A DNA stretch of 5,747 nt, taken from contig DCKD01000079.1 of NCBI GenBank assembly GCA_002320245.1, positions 1 through 5,747 of the forward strand. The letters run 5' to 3'. Of this stretch, positions 1 to 5,703 are shown piece by piece. A model generated the notes under the pieces. The model searched no databases. It was given only the letters and a program-made list of their open reading frames with translations, and was not told where the DNA came from. The stretch's first letter is position 1; each line of letters opens with the position of its first letter. The position numbers and the translations under genes were made by a program. Origin of the DNA: Lachnospiraceae bacterium UBA1683. GTDB taxonomy: Bacteria; Bacillota; Clostridia; Lachnospirales; Lachnospiraceae.

Positions 1-1
1 T

Positions 2-930
2 CGCCCCGACTTAGCCGACTACGCATCGTTGGTAGAAGCTATGGGTGGAGAAGTTGTCCGTATTGCTGCAGGTAGCCGGGATCATATCAATGCTATGGAT
101 ATGGTAGACGGATATGGAGATGGTGGTGATCCGGTAATTGAAAAGTCACAGTTTATCTTATCTCTGTTTGAGCAGCTGGATAAAAAAGGCATTAATGCAA
201 AGGAGCGTTCGATTATTGACGATGTGTGGGAGAAGTCTACGAAGAATATCAGCATGGCGGTCCGGTTCCGACATTGCGGGTGTTGCGGGAAAAGTTTTTG
301 GAACAGGACGAGCCAGAGGCACAGGATCTGGCATTGGTATCCGAGTTATTTACAAATGGAAGTCTGGATGCATTTGCACATAAGAGTAATGTGGATGTGA
401 ACAACCGTATCATGGTATATGACATTCTGGATTTAGGAAAGCAGTTGAAAACGATGGGACTTTTAGTGATTACGGATGCAATGCTGAACCGGGTAACTGA
501 AAACTGGAAACAGGGAAAACGAACACATATCTTCTTAGATGAATTCCATGTGGTATTTGAAAATGAATATTCCGGAGCATTCTTTAATTCAGCTTGGAGA
601 AGATTTCGTAAGAGAAATGCATTTCCGACAGCAATCACGCAGAATGTGGAGTATCTGCTAGATTCCGTCCTTGCAAGTACGATGATTTCCAACAGTGAGT
701 ATATTGTGATGCTCAATCAGGCAGAACCGGACAGGGCAAAGCTGGCGAAACTTTTGAATATTTCAAATGAGCAAATGGGATATATCACAAATGCAGATGC
801 GGGCTGTGGACTGGTGAAGTATGGAAGCTCATTGGTTCCGTTTGTCAATAAATTTCCAACAAATACAAGATTGTATAAGCTGATGACCACGAAACCGGGA
901 GAGGATAGTATCAACCGGGGAAGAATGTAA
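2..930 (+). pseudogene. VirB4/TraE-like conjugation ATPase, 3' part, frameshifted
   Basis: C-terminal part of a VirB4-family ATPase, the cytoplasmic motor of the type IV secretion system that assembles the mating channel of Gram-positive ICEs. The gene runs in from beyond the left edge, so the Walker A region is not visible. Reading starts in the frame of base 2 (LVEAMGGEVVRI, then HINAMDMVDGYGDGGDP) and must shift near 217-222. There SIID should continue as RCVGEVYEEYQHGGPVP, and restoring a single C (GACCGA rather than GACGA) joins the two parts perfectly. After the shift come a Walker B strand, IFLDEFH, with the Asp-Glu pair at 538-543, the ITQNVEYLL motif, the NQAEPDR segment and the end LYKLMTTKPGE, all typical of this family. 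Codons read smoothly on both sides, so the break is a recent point lesion or a sequence error. As written, the frameshifted product ends at 400 and would lack Walker B. Confidence 0.88.
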
Positions 931-959
931 TTTTTACGCTTAGATATTTCAAAAACGGG

Positions 960-996
960 TTTATAAATGTACAATATTCTGTTATAATAATGTACA
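960..996 (+). promoter_or_regulatory. Promoter and paired TGTACA operator of the toxin-antitoxin operon
   Basis: A sigma-A type promoter fits here: -35 TTTATA at 960-965, a 17-bp spacer and -10 TATAAT at 983-988. Two copies of the hexamer palindrome TGTACA lie at 968-973 and 991-996, 23 bp apart centre to centre (about two helical turns), flanking the -10. The antitoxin ribosome site AGGAGG follows at 1002-1007. TGTACA is the known core recognised by E. coli YefM at its own operator, where the two cores are closer together. This suggests that the antitoxin, alone or with toxin, represses here by covering the -10. The promoter and repeats are seen directly; the binding is inferred from the family. 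Confidence 0.7.
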
Positions 997-1014
997 AAGA
1001 AAGGAGGAGTTACA

Positions 1015-1278
1015 ATGCCAGTAATTAAACCAATTACAGATTTACGGAATACAAATGAGATATCTGAAATATGTCATAAACAGCAGCAACCAGTATTTAT
1101 TACGAAAAATGGTTATGGAGATCTGGTGGTTATGAGTATTGAAACTTATGACGAACTGCTTAGCACAAATCATATTGATAAGGCAATTTTTGAAGCAGAA
1201 AGGGAAGTTGCCGAAGGTGCAGAGTTATTAGATGCACGAGAGGCATTGGGAGAACTCAGGAGGAAACACTTTGGATAG
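1015..1278 (+). CDS. Type II antitoxin, YefM/Phd family
   Basis: 87-residue antitoxin that would neutralise the toxin encoded directly downstream and repress the shared operon. The N-terminal half (about 1-50: ITDLRNTNEISEIC, then QPVFITKNGYGDLVVMS, then ETYDELL) is the typical Phd/YefM DNA-binding and dimerisation fold. The charged C-terminal part (about 58-87, rich in Glu, Ala and Arg) is the flexible toxin-binding tail. The start is ATG at 1015 with AGGAGG eight bases upstream. The stop overlaps the toxin start by eight bases, giving the translational coupling usual for antitoxin-first pairs. A paired TGTACA operator upstream agrees with a YefM-type repressor. It sits between two conjugation genes, where such cassettes help keep the element in its host. 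The family call is firm; the exact subfamily is not. Confidence 0.9.
   Translation: MPVIKPITDLRNTNEISEICHKQQQPVFITKNGYGDLVVMSIETYDELLSTNHIDKAIFEAEREVAEGAELLDAREALGELRRKHFG
1258..1263 (+). promoter_or_regulatory. Ribosome binding site that fixes a TTG start for the toxin
   Basis: AGGAGG at 1258-1263, inside the last codons of the antitoxin gene, is seven bases before TTG at 1271. No Shine-Dalgarno stands correctly before the in-frame ATG at 1232, and starting there would add 13 residues unrelated to RelE/ParE proteins. The toxin therefore most likely starts at the TTG. A weak start codon after a strong coupled ribosome site would hold toxin synthesis below antitoxin synthesis. Confidence 0.75.
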
Positions 1279-1573
1279 ATATGTCGTAAAAATGTTTCCA
1301 CAGGCATATAGAGATATTGACAAAATTTATGAACAGGCACTTCTTGTAAGCAATTATCCTGATGATGCAATTAAATTGGCAGAAAAAATAGAAAAAGCAA
1401 TTTTAAGTTTAGAAGAGCACCCATATCGAGGTGCGGAACGAAAATATGGTTTTTATGCGTTTAAAGGATATCGACAGTTAATAGTAGAAAATTATATTAT
1501 CATTTATGAAGTGTTTGAAAATGAAAAAGTTGTTGCGGTGGTAACTGTAAAGTATGGAAATAACGAATTTTAA
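1271..1573 (+). CDS. Type II toxin, RelE/ParE superfamily
   Basis: 100-residue protein starting with the TTG-initiated stretch DRYVVKMFPQAYRDIDKIYE. It has the layout of the RelE/ParE fold: a first strand, then two helices (about 12-48, ending LAEKIEKAILSLEEHP), then a strand-rich core with YRGAERKYGFYAFKGYRQ, IVENYIIIYEV and VVAVVTVKYGNNEF. Members are ribosome-dependent mRNA nucleases (RelE, YoeB) or gyrase poisons (ParE), and the sequence read by eye does not settle which. The length is normal and the reading frame intact. It overlaps the antitoxin end by eight bases, and a terminator follows about 40 bases after the stop, so the two genes form a closed cassette. The YefM-type antitoxin favours an RNase, but the long helical N-terminus resembles ParE-type 'plasmid stabilisation' proteins. 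Confidence 0.88.
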   Translation: MDRYVVKMFPQAYRDIDKIYEQALLVSNYPDDAIKLAEKIEKAILSLEEHPYRGAERKYGFYAFKGYRQLIVENYIIIYEVFENEKVVAVVTVKYGNNEF

Positions 1574-1611
1574 AAGAAAGTGAAATTAAAAATACAACAG
1601 GATAGCAATGG

Positions 1612-1639
1612 AAAAACGTCACAATCGTGGCGTTTTTTT
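1612..1639 (+). terminator. Intrinsic terminator after the toxin-antitoxin cassette
   Basis: An 11-bp stem, AAAAACGTCAC (1612-1622) with GTGGCGTTTTT (1627-1637), has one G-T wobble and a four-base loop AATC, and the T run continues to 1639. It lies between the toxin stop and the ribosome site of the next gene. It insulates the cassette and would make the downstream genes depend on readthrough or on another promoter. Confidence 0.8.
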
Positions 1640-1664
1640 ATTGCTCAAAATAAAGGAGAAATTT

Positions 1665-2072
1665 ATGTCAGAAATCAGATTTTCATCAAAAGCACATGAA
1701 CAGTTTTATTATCAGATGTTAGAAAAATGTGGAAAGAGCGACAGTTATTATCGTTCTTTCTTTTATTGCGTTGGAATTTCCGAGGACACAAGAAATCATG
1801 TTGATCGCATGTTTGATTTCAAAGAGCGTCTGATTAAGCCGGAAGCGTTACATGAAGGGTGGCAGACAGGTGGAACAGAACGTTTGACCAGATTAGCGTT
1901 TAATTTGTGGAATGGATATGTGGAAGAGAAAGAAGAAAATATGTCTACACCGTATGAGCTGTTTGATTGTGGATATGCTCCGTATTTCTATGAAGCAATC
2001 CGTATGAAATATCCGGAATACTGCAGGGAACTACCTCAGACCAACCGAAAAGAAAATAGCCACGAGAGATAG
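1665..2072 (+). CDS. Small mobile-element accessory protein, DUF6075-like
   Basis: 135-residue soluble protein with no membrane segment or signal peptide. The start is ATG at 1665 (MSEIRFSSKAHEQFYY) because AAAGGAG stands at 1652-1658. The longer reading frame from 1608 runs through the upstream terminator and has no ribosome site. Features include an N-terminal helix (SSKAHEQFYYQMLEKC), SYYRSFFYCVGISEDTRNHV, DRMFDFKERLIKPEALHEGWQTG, LAFNLWNGY and the end FDCGYAPYFYEAIRMKYPEYC. This pattern recalls the DUF6075 proteins found as cargo in clostridial conjugative elements. I know of no established activity. The reading frame is intact. The gap to the next gene is 23 bases, so the two are probably co-transcribed. 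The family call comes from recalled motifs and is moderately sure. Confidence 0.75.
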   Translation: MSEIRFSSKAHEQFYYQMLEKCGKSDSYYRSFFYCVGISEDTRNHVDRMFDFKERLIKPEALHEGWQTGGTERLTRLAFNLWNGYVEEKEENMSTPYELFDCGYAPYFYEAIRMKYPEYCRELPQTNRKENSHER

Positions 2073-2095
2073 AATGGTTCGAGTGGAGGTAAGCA

Positions 2096-3551
2096 ATGGA
2101 TCGTAAGATAAAAACACGCCAAGTCCATAAGGATATTAAAGTATTGGATAAGACGATGATTGTGACAGATCATGTCAAGCAATCCTATGTAAGAACAAAA
2201 AATAGTGTTATACAATCTGGAGAACAATCAGAAGAGAAAAAGAATCCTGTAAACGATGCAGAAGATACGGTCAGTGAATATGCTGATCATATCGTACATG
2301 GAACCGGGAATCAGATACGCAGGCAAGCAGGGAAGATTATAAACCAGAAGAAAGAAAAGGCTTCTGTTTCTTCGGCAGGCCAAGAAACAGTTTACCAGCC
2401 GAAAGAACGAATCCGATTAGCCACACCGTCAGGTGGAGAAGAAATACAGGAACAGGCAAAAGAACTTGCTGTCAAAAAAATCAAGACTGTTGAGCGTGCA
2501 AAAAAGACGATTAAAACCGGGAGAACATCAGAGAAGCTTATAAAATCTACCGGAAAAGGCCTGATTAAGACTTCCGGGAAATCTGTTAAGACATCGGAAC
2601 AGACAGCAAAAACCAGTATCAAGACATCGGAGCAGGCTGCGAATGCTTCCATGCGGGTAATGCACTATTCTATGAAGAATGCAGAAAAAGCAATACAGAC
2701 AGCCAGACAGACGGTAAAAAATATAGAGACTGCAGTAAAAACGACAGCAAAAGCGGTTACCCATGCAGCAAAAGCATTGATTACTGCAACAAAGGAACTG
2801 ATTGGTGCATTAACAGCAGGCGGTTGGATCGCAATATTAATTCTGATCATCGTTATTTTGTTTGGTGGATTTCTATGTATGACAGGTGGGGATAATTCCA
2901 GTACAGTTTCTTCCGTTAGTGCAGAAGTAGAAGTATATGAACCGCTAATCCGGCAATATGCGAACCAGTATGGGATAGGAGAGTATGTGGAGCTGATCAA
3001 AGCAATCATGATGCAGGAATCTGGTGGAAAAGGACTAGACCCGATGCAGTGTTCGGAAGGAGGATTTAATACAAAATATCCAAGACAGCCAAACGGGATT
3101 ACTGATCCGGAATATTCGATTGCCTGTGGTGTGCAGGAGATAAAAAGTTGTCTGGAACGGGCAGGAGTGAAAAGTCCTTTGGATATGGAGAATATTAAGC
3201 TGGCTCTGCAAAGTTACAATTATGGAAATGGGTATCTGGAATGGGCAAAAGCAAGAGGTGGATACACACTGGCAAATGCAGCAGAATTTTCTGATATGAT
3301 GGCACAGAAAATGGGATGGAATAGTTATGGAGACAAGCAGTATGTTCCACATGTTCTCCAGTATTATGCATTCGGAAGAATTCCAACAGGTATTGGCAAT
3401 CAGGCAATCATTCAAGTGGCAGCGCTTCGCAGGAAGGAAAAGGCGGAACTACTTACTGGAGTTGGTATGGATTTAACAGTCGGGTAGAATGGTGTGCCTG
3501 TTTTGTGTCCTGGTGTGCAGATCAGAGGGATATGGTGTACCAATGTATTAG
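2096..3551 (+). pseudogene. CD1108-like membrane-anchored lysozyme / C40-type peptidase, degraded
   Basis: Cell-wall hydrolase of the conjugation apparatus, thought to open peptidoglycan for the mating channel. ATG 2096 follows GGAGG at 2085-2089. Residues 1-240 are cytoplasmic, basic and rich in Lys-Thr-Ser repeats. Residues 242-260 form one membrane span, and 275-435 a lysozyme-like domain with probable catalytic Glu308 (AIMMQESGG) and the NYGNGYLEWA motif. The frame breaks at about 3421-3426 after IIQVA. It continues in the next frame as ASQEGKGG, then TTYWSWYGFNSRVEW, then CACFVSWCADQ (to 3525), the Cys motif of the peptidase. Directly after that, in the third frame, 3528-3551 reads GYGVPMY and stop, the usual C-terminus of this family. 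Roughly 100 residues that should lie between, including the catalytic His, are absent. As written the protein ends at 3487 with the lysozyme domain alone, so single-activity function is possible. Confidence 0.85.
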
Positions 3552-3578
3552 TGCGGATGTGAATTGAGTATTTAAAGA

Positions 3579-3629
3579 AAAGAACAAGGTTTATATATAA
3601 CAGAAGTAGTTTGGAAAATCTTGTTCTTT
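3579..3629. repeat. Long inverted repeat / hairpin after the broken hydrolase gene
   Basis: AAAGAACAAG at 3579-3588 is perfectly complementary to CTTGTTCTTT at 3620-3629. With one G-T wobble and three more A-T pairs the stem extends to 14 bp (3579-3592 with 3616-3629) around a 23-base loop. No T run follows on the plus strand; on the minus strand the bases after the stem are T-rich (TCTTTAAA). It may be a weak bidirectional terminator or a relic at the junction of the two modules. The stem is seen directly; the role is a guess. Confidence 0.5.
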
Positions 3630-3805
3630 GCAAATGATTGATTTTACAGAATAATGTTGATAATATATACTTCTAAAGATGAAATATAAAAGTCACAGAT
3701 TGCAGGGAAACATTGGTATTACATGAATCCAAAGGAGGATGTAATAAAGAGAACACATTTGTACTATTCGAGAGAACGAATTATAATGGTGTTCGTAGGG
3801 CAGAT

Positions 3806-3990
3806 ATGGATTATATGAAATTAAAAGAAGCCAGTGAAAAATGGGGTGTAACACCTCGTTGGATAAATTATTACTGTTCTGCCGGACTCTCGGTGCCGTA
3901 AAGATGGGGACTGTTTGGCTGATACCAAAATCAGCACAAAAACCGGTGGATGGAAGAACAAGGCGAGGAAAGGAGCAAAGGGATGAATAA
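3806..3990 (+). pseudogene. Excisionase-like helix-turn-helix protein, frameshifted
   Basis: Small DNA-binding protein of the excisionase/MerR-like winged-helix type, about 60 residues when repaired. ATG 3806 gives MDYMKLKEASEKWGVTPRW, then INYYCSAG, the helix-turn-helix. After 3886 the frame must move by -1, from about 3889, to give LGAVKMGTVWLIPKSAQKP, then VDGRTRRGK, the wing and tail that end these proteins (the family has G-x-x-W-x-I-P-x-x-A-x-K-P). As written it stops at 3901 without the wing. The true stop at 3990 overlaps the response regulator start by eight bases, so the three regulatory genes form one operon. No good ribosome site precedes 3806; AAAGGAGG at 3731-3738 is strong but is followed only by ATG-TAA. 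Members act as excision factors or small regulators; which applies here is unknown. Confidence 0.75.
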
Positions 3991-4675
3991 TATTCTAATT
4001 ATTGATGATGATTGGGAACTTTGTGCTTTAATAAAACGTAGTGTTTTATCAGAAAATATAGAAGCTGATTGTTGCAATGCTGGTACAGTAGGTTTGCAAA
4101 AAATAAAAGAGAAGAAGTTTCAGCTTATTATACTTGATGTAATGATGCCTGGAATGGACGGATTTGAAACATTGGAGCAAATAAGGAAAGAGTCCAATAT
4201 ACCAATTTTGATGTTCACATCTAAAAATGATAATGCGTCTAAAGTACGTGGACTACGAGCAGGGGCAGACGATTATTTGACAAAGCCGTTTGAAATGGAT
4301 GAATTAATAGCACGTATTGTTTCTCTTATACGTCGTTATACACGATTTAATCAAGAAGATGAAGCATTACAAGAAATTGAATTTGATGGATTGAAAATCG
4401 ATTTGGATAATCGTTCAGTAACTACAAGAATGGGAACTTTTGAACTACCTCCAAAAGAATTTGATTTGCTTTTACTATGTGCAAAAAATCAGGGAAAAAT
4501 CTTAACAAAACAGAGAATATATGAGGAAGTTTGGGGAGAAGAATATTTTTACGATGACAGTAATATCATGGCGATTATTAGTCGTCTGCGGAAAAAAATT
4601 GAAGAAAATTCTGCAAGTCCAAAATATATCCAAACAATAAAAGGGATTGGCTATCGTTTTAACAAGGAGGTGTAA
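3983..4675 (+). CDS. Two-component response regulator, OmpR/PhoB family
   Basis: 230-residue transcription regulator, intact. The start is ATG 3983 (MNNILIIDDDWELC), preceded by AGGAAAGGAG; the upstream in-frame ATG at 3950 lies inside the neighbouring gene and only adds residues before the receiver fold. Receiver domain 1-120: acidic cluster Asp8-Asp10, phospho-acceptor Asp52 (IILDVMMPGMDG), Thr79 (MFTS) and Lys101 (LTKPF). Winged-helix DNA-binding domain about 133-227: FELPPKEFDLLLL, then TKQRIYEEVWG, SNIMAIISRLRKKIE and YIQTIKGIGYRF. Such regulators bind direct repeats about 11 bp apart as dimers when phosphorylated. It overlaps the excisionase-like gene by eight bases and the kinase gene follows after six bases. 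The likely target is the three-repeat site at 5490-5519. Confidence 0.95.
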   Translation: MNNILIIDDDWELCALIKRSVLSENIEADCCNAGTVGLQKIKEKKFQLIILDVMMPGMDGFETLEQIRKESNIPILMFTSKNDNASKVRGLRAGADDYLTKPFEMDELIARIVSLIRRYTRFNQEDEALQEIEFDGLKIDLDNRSVTTRMGTFELPPKEFDLLLLCAKNQGKILTKQRIYEEVWGEEYFYDDSNIMAIISRLRKKIEENSASPKYIQTIKGIGYRFNKEV

Positions 4676-4681
4676 GACCAC

Positions 4682-5490
4682 ATGGAATTAGTTGCGGTTG
4701 TATCAATAGTGATTGCAGTTTTTGCAGTTTTTATTTCCTGTATTACAATTATGCGTGTAAAGAAACAAATAGCTGAAATGAAAGAGATACTTGTTGATGT
4801 AAAAAATGGAAATGGAAATAGGCGTATTTTATCTGCTACAAATGAACTTGTTGCACCACTTTCGTATGAAATAAATGATATTGTTGTCTCCTATGAAAAA
4901 AGACTTTTTACGTTTCGCCAGACAGAAGAAACAAACAGACAGCTTATGACCAGTCTTTCACATGATATAAGAACTCCGCTTACAACATTGATAGGGTATA
5001 TGGATGCTGTACATAAAGGGATTGTAACAGGGAAAGATCGTGAAGACTATATAGAAACCGCTCGCCGGAAGGCGCACGACCTAAAGGAATATATGTTCTT
5101 TTTGATTGGTTCAAGCTTAACTCTGATGAATTTGCAATGGAGATACAAATAGTAGAAGCAGCCGAACGGACGAGAAATATACTGATTGATTGGATACCAA
5201 TATTCGAAGATAAGCAGATAGAGTATAACATTAATATTCCTGAGCAACCATTTATGGTACGCCTTGATACAGATGGGTATATGCGGATATTAAACAATCT
5301 TATTCAAAATGTGGTTGCGCACAGTCATGCTGATAAAATTGAGATAATTCTGACAAAGAAGAATAACAATATGGAAATTACGGTCATAGACAATGGCATA
5401 GGAATTGAAAGAGAGGATTTGAAGCATATTTTTGATAGACTTTATAAATGTGACAAGGGGCGCTCTGACAAAGGCAGTGGTCTTGGGCTG
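4682..5490 (+). pseudogene. Sensor histidine kinase, frameshifted and cut after the G2 box
   Basis: Partner kinase of the preceding regulator. ATG 4682 follows AAGGAGG at 4664-4670. A single membrane helix (about residues 2-24) with almost no extracellular part suggests sensing within the membrane or through another protein. A linker leads to the phospho-acceptor His94 in SLSHDIRTPLTTLIGYMD. The frame breaks at 5092-5095: LKEY should continue as VLFDWFKLNSDEFAMEIQ in the -1 frame, open from 5095. The ATPase domain then shows the N box (NNLIQNVVAHS), G1 (DNGIGI), F box (IFDRLYK) and G2 (GSGLGL, 5473-5490). After 5490 the frame runs into operator and terminator sequence and no longer looks like a kinase. 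The missing last strands are found on the opposite strand at 5599-5703. Repaired and rejoined, the kinase would be about 305 residues. Confidence 0.88.
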
Positions 5491-5519
5491 TACTTGCCAG
5501 AACCTTGCATTAACCTTGC
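5490..5519 (-). promoter_or_regulatory. Three 11-bp-spaced direct repeats, probable OmpR-type operator
   Basis: Read on the minus strand, GCAAGGTT (5519-5512), GCAAGGTT (5508-5501) and the partial copy GCAAGTAC (5497-5490) start exactly 11 bases apart. Direct half-sites one helical turn apart are the usual binding pattern of phosphorylated OmpR/PhoB regulators, and such a regulator is encoded 800 bases away. The third copy touches the point where the kinase reading is lost, so its last bases may not be original. The repeats are certain; binding by this regulator is inferred. Confidence 0.6.
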
Positions 5520-5526
5520 AATTAAT

Positions 5527-5551
5527 AAAAGGAGCTTATGCAGCTCCTTTT
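5527..5551 (-). terminator. Intrinsic terminator of the minus-strand kinase fragment
   Basis: A perfect 10-bp stem, AAAAGGAGCT (5527-5536) with AGCTCCTTTT (5542-5551), has a five-base loop TATGC. On the minus strand it lies about 47 bases after the kinase-fragment stop and is followed by TTTTATTAA, a proper U-rich end. It could also stop plus-strand transcription leaving the kinase. In the rejoined arrangement it would be the natural terminator of the regulator-kinase operon. Confidence 0.75.
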
Positions 5552-5598
5552 CGTCACTTCTCAATTCACCAAATGAATTTAGAAGGTTTCCATACCTC

Positions 5599-5703
5599 TT
5601 AACCAACCAAAGGAAAAAGCAATGTAAATGTTGTTCCATTTCCTTGTGTGCTTTTTACGTTTTTTGTGCCATTCATCTTTTTCACAAGTTGATAAACTAG
5701 CGT
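5599..5703 (-). pseudogene. C-terminal 34 codons of a histidine kinase, inverted
   Basis: On the minus strand 5703-5599 reads TLVYQLVKKMNG, then TKNVKSTQGNGTTFTLLFPL, VG and stop. This is the standard end of a HATPase domain: the helix after the G2 box, the [G/N]G turn, a strand, the G-x-G-T-x-F motif and the final strand F-P-L. In kinases the helix begins directly after GLGL, and this fragment begins at just that residue, while the bases before it (SISYLI in the same frame) do not resemble a G2 box. It lacks a start and the rest of the catalytic domain, so it cannot function alone. It supplies exactly what the plus-strand kinase lacks, suggesting it is that kinase's own tail turned around. 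The alternative is the remnant of a second, related kinase. Confidence 0.7.

Noticed and set aside
249..716. 155-codon minus-strand reading frame
   Set aside because: It is antisense to the well-supported VirB4 coding region, has no recognisable motif and no ribosome site.
2392..3415. Several minus-strand reading frames of 70-126 codons
   Set aside because: They mirror the hydrolase gene on the other strand; their Cys/Phe/Ile-rich composition is typical of antisense shadows.
3416..3430. Programmed ribosomal frameshift in the hydrolase
   Set aside because: There is no slippery heptamer, and a second frame change plus missing domain follow about 100 bases later, so damage or sequence error is a better explanation.
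3657..3690. Possible promoter (TTGATA at 3657-3662) for the regulatory operon
   Set aside because: At 17 bp the -10 would be only TGAAAT, and the better TATAAA at 3685-3690 is 22 bp away, so I could not support it.
3690..3814. Short open stretch reading IAGKHWYYMNPKED, recalling a cell-wall-binding repeat
   Set aside because: It has no start and no second repeat, and stops after about 40 codons; the resemblance is too short to call.
5008..5013. Another TGTACA hexamer
   Set aside because: It is a single copy inside kinase coding sequence with no promoter near it; probably chance.
5491..5700. Open plus-strand continuation of the kinase frame to a stop at 5700
   Set aside because: After GSGLGL it translates the operator repeats, the terminator hairpin and the antisense of a clear kinase tail, and shows no kinase features.
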